Of a stretch of DNA of 64,000 bases, positions 50,983 through 57,362 are shown one piece after another. Within the stretch, counting starts at the first letter, position 1. Each line of letters begins with the position of its first letter. Source of the DNA: an uncultured Collinsella sp. (GTDB lineage: Bacteria > Actinomycetota > Coriobacteriia > Coriobacteriales > Coriobacteriaceae). Below the pieces are notes generated by a model. It made no database searches and was not told where the DNA came from. It saw nothing but the letters and a program-made list of their open reading frames with translations. Made by a program: the position numbers and the translations under genes. The stretch covers positions 1 to 64,000 of the forward strand of contig CAUEQD010000006.1 of NCBI GenBank assembly GCA_959019945.1, written 5' to 3'.

Positions 50983-51564
50983 ACGCGGCCGCTGCGTGGG
51001 AATTTGGGATGGGGGCGGGTTCCGAAACGCCTGCGGAGGGGAGAACCCCGTTGGGCGGGGACTATTCGTGATGCTTGATATCGCATTGCAGTATGGAAGC
51101 ACGGATCATCTTCGCGATGGTCCGACCGGTTGATGGGCTAGGACGCGCATTCAGCAGGGAAGGGGATGGCTTTTAATGCCGCTTTTGGCTTATGCGTGCC
51201 GCGCTCCGCGTATGGCCATCCTGCGGTGCTAAAGCATTCTTGAAGTCTGTTAAGTGAATTCGTTTTAATCGCGCACGTGGCCGTTTGCCCATGTCGCATA
51301 ACAGGATTCACTGTTGATTGCCCGTGTGATGACAGCGTGAGTTTCGGGGGGGGGTGTGGCGTGAGCGGAGTCGCCGCGTTGTATAAGTCTGGCCGGCCCG
51401 ACTGATGTGTCGATCTGTCGGGCCGGCCGAGAATGGTGAAGAGATCTCGCTGTTGAATGAACGAATGTTACAAGCAGCTCTTCAAGGCGCTTTGGGCGTT
51501 GGCTGGGGCTGCGCAGTCAATCGCATGCAGTGATAGGCGAGGCGATTGCTCGATGAGCCGGCGA
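50983..51564. other. Gene-poor stretch with a perfect GC palindrome
   Basis: No convincing gene. A short frame from ATG 51071 (DIALQYGSTDHLRDGP) stops after about 20 codons and may be debris. The stretch contains the palindrome at 51391-51428, upstream of which lies a run of nine G near 51347. Confidence 0.4.
51391..51428. terminator. Perfect 12-bp GC-rich stem-loop
   Basis: GGCCGGCCCGAC (51391-51402) pairs exactly with 51417-51428 across a 14-base loop. No T run follows on either strand, so it may be a terminator of the set B operon (minus strand), a repeat or a recombination remnant. Confidence 0.45.
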
Positions 51565-51747
51565 CTAGTTCTGTGCTGCACTCGTCCCGGTGCCGTCGTT
51601 GTCTGCCGAGTACCAGAATGCGTAGGCCGCAACGACGGCATCATAGACGGCTGCGACTACGTTATCCACGACGGCTGCAAAGTTGACCACAACGGGAACG
51701 GGGCCGGTTTTGGAATCCATCTTCTCTACTTCTGGGGTCTCATACAT
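51565..51747 (-). CDS. Small candidate RiPP precursor, set B
   Basis: A peptide of 60 residues without cysteine. The first 20 residues are polar (ETPEVEKMDSKTGP). The middle is hydrophobic with repeated pieces (VVDNVVAAVYDAVVAAYAF) and aromatic residues F23, Y35, Y42, F44, W45, Y46; the end is polar (SADNDGTG). A very strong AAGGAGAT site lies 7 bases before the ATG, only 12 bases after the radical SAM gene stop. Size, site and position fit a precursor for the enzyme upstream. Absence of cysteine excludes thioether products; epimerisation or aromatic crosslinks are possible. Confidence 0.6.
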   Translation of the reverse strand: MYETPEVEKMDSKTGPVPVVVNFAAVVDNVVAAVYDAVVAAYAFWYSADNDGTGTSAAQN

Positions 51748-51759
51748 GGGAACATCTCC

Positions 51760-52806
51760 TTAGAATTGTGACAGGACGCTCAGGTCGCCTAGATCATCGT
51801 CGATCAGGTCGATATAGAGGTCGCCGTCCATATTGATGTCTGCAATCAACGATGAGATCTCTTCCATCTCGTCAATCGAGTGCATACGATTGGCCAACGC
51901 GGTAACAACGGGCTTATCCCAAACGGTTGCCATTCCGGCATCGTAGTATTCCTGAAGGCTGTGTTTGCGAACGTTTCCGATGATGAGAGGTATATAGGGG
52001 GATGCGACGATATCGCCATTGGCGTGGATGGCCACTTGGTCAAATTGCATTTGCAGTTGAGGGAATCTGACCAAGTGGTCGATGGGGTCGCCCCACTCAA
52101 GCATGAAATAGCCTCGATAGTCCGGATCGTATCGAAGGTCATTGATCGTGTTGACTAGTCGACGGTATTGATTATTCGAAGGGCGAATCGTGCGGTTTCT
52201 TCGGGCTCTACCGAGGAGCATGAGCGGCTGAACTCTAAGGTCAATTCGGTCAGTTCTACCCGACGATTTCAGCTTGTCTCGAAGCATCGTGCAAACTGGT
52301 TTGAAATCGTCGACATTGAACGATGTCGGACAAAAGGCAATTGAAAGGTGCAGTGAGGTTTCGTTCAGCGTGATATCGATGGCGTCGAGCACCCGGTCGT
52401 ATAATCCCGAGAGTCCTCGCATATGTTCGTGAGAATCGCGTAGGCCATCGAGGCTAAACTGTATGCCGTTTAAACCGGCGCGTTCGAGCTCATGCAAAGT
52501 ATTTGAGTTTGCGAGCAGACCGTTTGACACGAGGTTGCATTTGACGCCAGATGCGCTGAGCCGCCGCAAGGACTCGATGACAAGATCCTTTCGCAGGAGG
52601 GTCTCGCCTCCGCAGAAGCAGAAGCTAAAGGGGTGCATTTGACAAATCGAGTCGACGAGTTCGAGGACTTCGTTGTCGGATAATTCGTTCGCGACGACAT
52701 CGTTTTCTCCACTGTTGTTGAAGCAGTGTAGACAACGAAGGTTGCATTTGTTTGTAATGTCGAGCGCAACGCTGTGGGGCGCTCCGATTATTGCCGGCAT
52801 GCTCAT
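51760..52806 (-). CDS. Radical SAM peptide maturase, set B
   Basis: A protein of 348 residues. The cluster motif CNLRCLHC lies at residues 21-28, and the SAM-binding GGE motif is in FCFCGGETLLRKD. The C-terminal third contains a SPASM-like segment (IHANGDIVASPYIPLIIGN) in which the cysteine expected at the end of the GD strand is a serine, so it may lack one auxiliary cluster ligand. The ATG shares one base with the stop of the PqqD-like gene (TAATG). The small peptide gene follows after 12 bases. Confidence 0.87.
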   Translation of the reverse strand: MSMPAIIGAPHSVALDITNKCNLRCLHCFNNSGENDVVANELSDNEVLELVDSICQMHPFSFCFCGGETLLRKDLVIESLRRLSASGVKCNLVSNGLLANSNTLHELERAGLNGIQFSLDGLRDSHEHMRGLSGLYDRVLDAIDITLNETSLHLSIAFCPTSFNVDDFKPVCTMLRDKLKSSGRTDRIDLRVQPLMLLGRARRNRTIRPSNNQYRRLVNTINDLRYDPDYRGYFMLEWGDPIDHLVRFPQLQMQFDQVAIHANGDIVASPYIPLIIGNVRKHSLQEYYDAGMATVWDKPVVTALANRMHSIDEMEEISSLIADINMDGDLYIDLIDDDLGDLSVLSQF

Positions 52807-53699
52807 TATTGCTTCTTATCGAGCGGGCGAACAAACAGCTTGACGTCGCCCGAGTCGAGCTCATTGGGCAGGGTGCCGACTAAGGAAAAGCCAAGGCGCT
52901 GGTCGGAATGGTCAAGTTGTTCGGCGATTGGGGTGGAATCAGGCGCGTCAATTCTGAGCGCGCGGTAGGCTTTGGGAGCGGAAGATCCGTAGTATTCCGC
53001 AAGGCGGTCGAGCACACCGGCAAGCAGCGTGGAGCTGCATGAGATAAATTTGATGATGACGCTGCGGCCGGCGGGATTAGTGGCCGGCTCGCATATTATC
53101 AATCCATTAATTTCTCCGGACTGGCTCGTGAGTAGAAAATAATCATGGGTAAAGGAAAAGAGCCTTTGGCGAAGAACCAGAAAGTTCTCCAATTCGGGCT
53201 CAACGTCGAACTCAGAGAAATAGATCCTATTGCCATTTTTGGACTGTTTTGCAGAGAGGGATTTTGCAGCCGCCTCTTCGATTTCAGCAAACCTGCTCGC
53301 GTCCGCGAGAATAAGCAGCTCGTCGGGATTCACCGATGTTAGGTAATCGGAGCCGAAAGGGTCGTTCATATATCTCCCTTCTTTCTTCCAAACGATAAGA
53401 CAGTTTACGGTCAGGCTATGCAGGGTTTGGGCCAGGTCATGCGCTAGCGTCTCGCGCGGTTGATCTGGGTATTTTTCTTGGAACAGACGGAGAATTTTGG
53501 GCAAATCGCAGGTGCCGTCGCATAAGTCAAGAATCTCTTTAGCGACCCTGTTGAGGATCGTATAGATTTGTTTCCCATCTGAGCTTAGGACGCTCAGGCG
53601 GTTATTTGGTTCACTGCGAAGGTAGCTTGGGTCGAGGGGGATAGGGATGACTCCAGGCAATGATGAGATTTGCGCGCTCCAAACATTCACGGATTCCAT
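52806..53699 (-). CDS. PqqD-like recognition domain fused to a GNAT-like domain, set B
   Basis: A protein of 297 residues. Residues about 15-100 look like a PqqD-type peptide-recognition fold (RLSVLSSDGKQIYTILNRVA, KEILDLCDGTCDLPKILRLF), which in RiPP systems binds leader peptides. Residues about 125-297 resemble a GNAT acyltransferase, ending RLGFSLVGTLPNELDSGDV. So it could both deliver the precursor and acylate it, or the GNAT part may have lost activity. ATG 53699 is chosen for AAGGAG 5 bases upstream. It is the first gene of set B and is translationally coupled to the radical SAM gene. Confidence 0.7.
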   Translation of the reverse strand: MESVNVWSAQISSLPGVIPIPLDPSYLRSEPNNRLSVLSSDGKQIYTILNRVAKEILDLCDGTCDLPKILRLFQEKYPDQPRETLAHDLAQTLHSLTVNCLIVWKKEGRYMNDPFGSDYLTSVNPDELLILADASRFAEIEEAAAKSLSAKQSKNGNRIYFSEFDVEPELENFLVLRQRLFSFTHDYFLLTSQSGEINGLIICEPATNPAGRSVIIKFISCSSTLLAGVLDRLAEYYGSSAPKAYRALRIDAPDSTPIAEQLDHSDQRLGFSLVGTLPNELDSGDVKLFVRPLDKKQ

Positions 53700-53875
53700 T
53701 GATCTCCTTTGGTTGTGGCCTATCTTCCTCGAATAGCAACTCGTTCGATAAAATATCACAAATCGAAACGATATATAAAAGAATATATTTATATCGATAT
53801 ACAATATTAGGTTAAAAAAAGTTTTGATGTTTGTCGATAGGGCTGGTATTGAAGGAGTGGACTGGAGTGATGGCG
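53700..53875. promoter_or_regulatory. AT-rich divergent promoter region of set B
   Basis: A very AT-rich block (about 53745-53820) contains an inverted repeat CGATATA...TATATCG (53769-53775 with 53790-53796) and the palindrome ATATCGATAT (53791-53800). It could carry promoters for the minus-strand set B and the plus-strand membrane genes, and a regulator site. Confidence 0.45.
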
Positions 53876-54229
53876 ATGTCGGACGTTGTGGTTTCAATGG
53901 TGGGGTCATGCCTGCTGCTGTTGTTCGGAATAATGATATATCGAGGCAAGCTCACGGGATTGCTTGCCGGAATGTCATTGCTATCGGGAGAGCGTTTAGA
54001 GGAGGCAAAGCGGACGGCCGAGTCTCTAGGCGCAAACCGAGTGGTGGGGGCGTCTATAGTTTTCTCCGCAATATGCCTTTTTCTCTCGTCCCTTTTTCCG
54101 GACAAAAGGGCTATTCTCGGTCTGATGGTGGCTGCTGTTATAATCGCCGCGCTTGCCTATGCAAATAGGGGGCTTATTCGTATGTATATAAAGGTGAAAT
54201 GGAATCCTGGGCACCGCAACCCGAGATAA
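53876..54229 (+). CDS. Small membrane protein, DUF3784-like
   Basis: A protein of 117 residues with three hydrophobic helices and a basic C-terminus (NPGHRNPR). The segment KLTGLLAGMSLLSGERLEEA resembles DUF3784 proteins (helix, conserved loop, two helices), which often lie beside ABC exporters in Firmicutes. The ATG at 53876 has GGAG 8 bases upstream. Its position, divergent from set B and 96 bases before the ABC exporter, suggests a transport accessory or immunity role; this is inference. Confidence 0.6.
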   Translation: MSDVVVSMVGSCLLLLFGIMIYRGKLTGLLAGMSLLSGERLEEAKRTAESLGANRVVGASIVFSAICLFLSSLFPDKRAILGLMVAAVIIAALAYANRGLIRMYIKVKWNPGHRNPR

Positions 54230-54325
54230 TGTCTTGAGCAAGGATTAACAACAAGGGATATATGGGAGCGATTAAGCGGCGAGCAAATTCAGTTTTGGAT
54301 AAAAGGCCGCTTGATGGGAGCTGGC

Positions 54326-55930
54326 ATGTTTAAGAAGACGGTTCACGAGTTGTTTCGGTGTAAAGGGTCACGGCTTTTCGTGATTCTCATGCTGGTGAAT
54401 TTTGCTCTCTCGTGCGTCATGCCCGCCTTAAACGGTGGGTTTGTAGACTTTCTCGTGACGAATAGGGATCCATCTCGCGTCGTGTGGTTTGCGGCCTTTG
54501 TTGCGGGCATAGGGATATCGGCCTCCTTCATGTCGTATGCGATGGGTGTGAACGTATCGCGCGTCATCTTGGAGATGACGACGAGACTGATGGGGACCAC
54601 GTGTGAGTCGTTTGAACGGGGGCCCCTGGAAAAGGGGGAGCAGGCGGATCCATCCTATACAACGCAGAGGGTGTATGCGGATTCGAATGCGGTGTCATCG
54701 TTTGTCGTGAACAACTTCCTGACGATCGGGCTTAACATCGTTCTGGTTGTGTTGATATGCATCATCCTGTTTTCGATTAATCCGGTGTTCCTGGTGTTAA
54801 GTGCATGTTCGCTTGTTGCGTACTTCATTTTATTCAGGGCGTTGAAAAAGCCGTTGTACAACAGTTCGCTTGCGAACAAGGAGGGTTTGAGTAAGCTTTT
54901 CGCGTCCGTGAGCGGCGAGCTGTCGCAGTTGTTTGACATTAAGTGCGATGGCGCATATAACCAGAGCGCTCGGACGCTCAAAGGGGTATTCGAGGGGTAC
55001 TACCCGATTTACATGAAAGCAAGTAGGGTCTCGAATCTGGCCACATCAAGCGACGGCCTGATCTCGTCTGTGTTTCGGGGGGCACTGCTCGTGATCTCCG
55101 GGATGGAAATATTGAGCGGAAGAATGAGCTTAGGCGAGTTCACAATGGTGAACTCGTATTACTCGATGGCGTTCGGATGCTTCAAGTATTTTTTGAATTA
55201 TTTCAAATCGTATCAGGACGCAAGGGCCTCGTTCGACCGATTGGGGGCTCTGACGGAGGACGCCGAGGACCGCGGCACCCTCACGGTTGGGCACGTGGAG
55301 AGCATATCGTTGTCCAACATCGCGTACCGATACGCGGGAAAGCCCTACTTATACCGCGACCTCTCCGTGGAGGTGGAGGAAGGAAAAACCTATGCCATTA
55401 CCGGGCCGAACGGATGCGGAAAAAGCACGTTTCTGAAGGTGCTCCTTGGACTATATTCTGCTGGGGGACATCGGGCTTTGGGGTCGGTGCCATATGAAGA
55501 GCTCGATATGGAGACGATCCGACGGGACCTGTTTGCGGTGTGCCCGCAAAAGCTCTTTATTCCGAACGAAACGGTGGAGAATTACCTTGAGAGGACGTCG
55601 ATTCGGGGATCGAGCGAAAACCTCCGAGAGCTTGTGCCGAGTTTCTATCGAACCGTCGAATCGTTAAAAGGCAAGAATTGTAGAGACCTTTCTGGTGGAG
55701 AGTATCGAAAGCTAAGGATATTCGCAGCACTTCGCAGGCAGCCGGAAGTGCTTGTGTTCGATGAACCAACGAACGATTTAGATGAAGAAAGCCGTCGGGA
55801 GTTCACGGAGTATATTCATCGAAATCCCTTCGATCAGCTAATTCTTGTTGTAAGCCATGATCAGGATTTGATTTCAGCATGCGATAGGAAGCTGGATTTG
55901 GATTTCGATCCGAAAAATGGGCAATGCTGA
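54326..55930 (+). CDS. ABC exporter with fused membrane and ATPase domains
   Basis: A protein of 534 residues. The membrane domain has about six helices (residues 15-295), and the nucleotide-binding domain has Walker A GPNGCGKST (near 363), signature LSGGEYRKLRI, Walker B VLVFDEPTNDLDEE and the switch histidine in VVSHDQD. The half-transporter should dimerise. There is no N-terminal C39 peptidase domain, so any leader removal must come from elsewhere. ATG 54326 has GGGAG 7 bases upstream. It is the only intact transporter of the island, so it is the best candidate to export the products of sets A and B. A truncated relative lies just downstream. Confidence 0.88.
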   Translation: MFKKTVHELFRCKGSRLFVILMLVNFALSCVMPALNGGFVDFLVTNRDPSRVVWFAAFVAGIGISASFMSYAMGVNVSRVILEMTTRLMGTTCESFERGPLEKGEQADPSYTTQRVYADSNAVSSFVVNNFLTIGLNIVLVVLICIILFSINPVFLVLSACSLVAYFILFRALKKPLYNSSLANKEGLSKLFASVSGELSQLFDIKCDGAYNQSARTLKGVFEGYYPIYMKASRVSNLATSSDGLISSVFRGALLVISGMEILSGRMSLGEFTMVNSYYSMAFGCFKYFLNYFKSYQDARASFDRLGALTEDAEDRGTLTVGHVESISLSNIAYRYAGKPYLYRDLSVEVEEGKTYAITGPNGCGKSTFLKVLLGLYSAGGHRALGSVPYEELDMETIRRDLFAVCPQKLFIPNETVENYLERTSIRGSSENLRELVPSFYRTVESLKGKNCRDLSGGEYRKLRIFAALRRQPEVLVFDEPTNDLDEESRREFTEYIHRNPFDQLILVVSHDQDLISACDRKLDLDFDPKNGQC

Positions 55931-56016
55931 TGGGAAACGCTTAGAGTTCGGGCTTGCGCGTCATGGAGTAATCTTTCCTCTTATCGAAAATCGTTACAAT
56001 ATAAGAAAAACAGTAA

Positions 56017-56616
56017 GCAAGAAGAAATGGCTCGGGAAAGAGCTCGCTGCTGTCAGTGATATTGGGTCTATATCCAGATAACACGGAAGGGGCCGTCCTC
56101 TACAACGGGGTATCACAGCGTCGCATCGACCGATACGCATTGCGGCGGTGCCGAGTTGGCATTACGGAGCAAGAGCCCCCTATTGTTGGGGGGACGATCC
56201 TCGATAATCTTACGCTGCTTTCTGATGATTTCGAGGCCGACAAACTGAATCGGATGCTTGCCATATTGGGGTTAGACAAAATGATTGCCGCTGCGGAGAA
56301 CGGGGCGGCAGCGATGCTTGGCAGCAAGAAAGGAGGGGTGTCCGGCGGGGAGAAGCAGAACATCGCAATTGTGCGGCAGATGTTGAAATCGCCGGACGTC
56401 ATGTTGTTTCTTGAGTCAACTTCAGCGCTTGATGCGAAGAGCCGGAGCGCGCTAATTAAATTGCTTCATGAGGTTAAGAGAGACCATATTGTAATTGTTG
56501 TCACTCATGACGAAGAGATGCTTGCGGCTTGCGACGAGGTCATTCCGATGCCCGGATGCTTATCGGGACGTGGCGTTGAAGGCCCAGAAGATCGAAATGG
56601 CGTGGGTGTTGGGTAA
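56017..56616 (+). pseudogene. ATPase-domain fragment of an ABC exporter
   Basis: The frame starts after the stop at 56014-56016 and at once enters a Walker A motif (RRNGSGKSSLLSVILGLYPD), then VSGGEKQNIAIVRQML, a Walker B region with the strand DVMLFLES (glutamate still present, but the usual aspartate replaced by L) and VTHDEE. No membrane domain or start codon precedes it. It is a 5-prime-truncated gene, and the island's left edge holds an N-terminal exporter fragment on the opposite strand. Confidence 0.7.
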
Positions 56617-56943
56617 GTCCCTACGCGTACGACGTTGGGTTTCTGATCTTCATCGTCCTGCAAAGAAGGCTTTGTAACACGTTTCCCCTGGGAGGCCCCT
56701 TTTGTCCGTAGTGGCAAAGAGGAGCTTTTTCGTTTCCCTCTTGCGGCGGAGGGGGACACCATGCGCCTATACAGGACGACCTGCGCGCTTTCGTCGGATG
56801 ACGGGCTATGTGTCGAGATGGGGGTCTCGGGTGGAGGCCGCGTCGCGGTCGCGGTCGGCCAGCGACCATCGGTACGGCTCAATCGTATTACCAGAACTAG
56901 TAAGGAGCCGCCCTTTCGGACGACTCAAACTGTAATGGGGCTT

Positions 56944-57005
56944 TTTTAGCTACCCCGGCCGTTACTCCGCCAAAGCATTCGCGCTATCTGCCGGGGTGGC
57001 TAAAA
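56944..57005. repeat. Stem-loop repeat element at the island right edge
   Basis: TTTTAGCTACCCCGGC (56944-56959) pairs with 56990-57005 with one wobble across a 30-base loop. On the minus strand it runs on from the 18-bp repeat, giving one composite element related to the one at 37591-37625. Confidence 0.65.
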
Positions 57006-57011
57006 TAGCCC

Positions 57012-57029
57012 CGTCCCAAATTAGCTACT
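57012..57029 (-). repeat. Right 18-bp inverted repeat of the accessory island
   Basis: Exact reverse complement of 45622-45639. It directly adjoins the stem-loop repeat to its left. Confidence 0.75.
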
Positions 57030-57126
57030 CTGACCAAAATCCCTGGGACAAATACTTCTGATAGATTTTGTCTTTCTTGGCTATTGCGTAGTTTAAGAGA
57101 TTCCATTCCAATAATTACAGCTTTTT

Positions 57127-57142
57127 GCTAAAGCGCTTTAGC
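57127..57142. promoter_or_regulatory. LacI-type operator-like palindrome upstream of ppdK
   Basis: GCTAAAGCGCTTTAGC is a perfect 16-bp palindrome with a central CG, of the kind bound by LacI/CcpA-family regulators. It lies 221 bases before the ppdK start. Confidence 0.5.
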
Positions 57143-57362
57143 AGTTTATACCGCTTTTGACCTGCGACTACGTTGTACTGGTATCTTCATAAGGTAACCA
57201 CCTTTACCTACCGTTTACCGCCAGTTTTAGCACGTTTACCAAACCGCGCAGCCTCTGCTCAAGCCCGCCCAAAACCCGCCGTATAGTTCCCTCACGGTCC
57301 GCATCCGGCGGGTCGATTCGTTACCACGGTCGTGTGTGCGAACACATAGAAGGGGAAGTATC

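Larger units (their letters stand above)
56617..57362. other. Island right edge: repeats and regulatory DNA, no confident gene
   Basis: A short frame from ATG 56761 (RLYRTTCALSSDDGLC) has GGAGGGGG before it and runs 62 codons, but I see no homology and do not call it. The repeat hairpin 56944-57005, the 18-bp repeat 57012-57029 and an operator-like palindrome at 57127-57142 are listed separately. The last 330 bases are AT-rich upstream sequence of ppdK. Confidence 0.45.

Noticed and set aside
51457..51771. Plus-strand 104-codon frame over the set B peptide
   Set aside because: It has no ribosome site; the antisense 60-residue frame has a strong one at proper spacing and fits the operon.
56761..56949. 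Short frame of 62 codons with a G-rich upstream site
   Set aside because: A possible small peptide, but the site is far from consensus, the composition changes inside the frame, and it runs into the repeat element; kept only as a note.
45616..57362. The island as a transposon or prophage
   Set aside because: No transposase, integrase or phage gene was seen; the inverted 18-bp repeats belong to a dispersed intergenic family rather than transposon ends.
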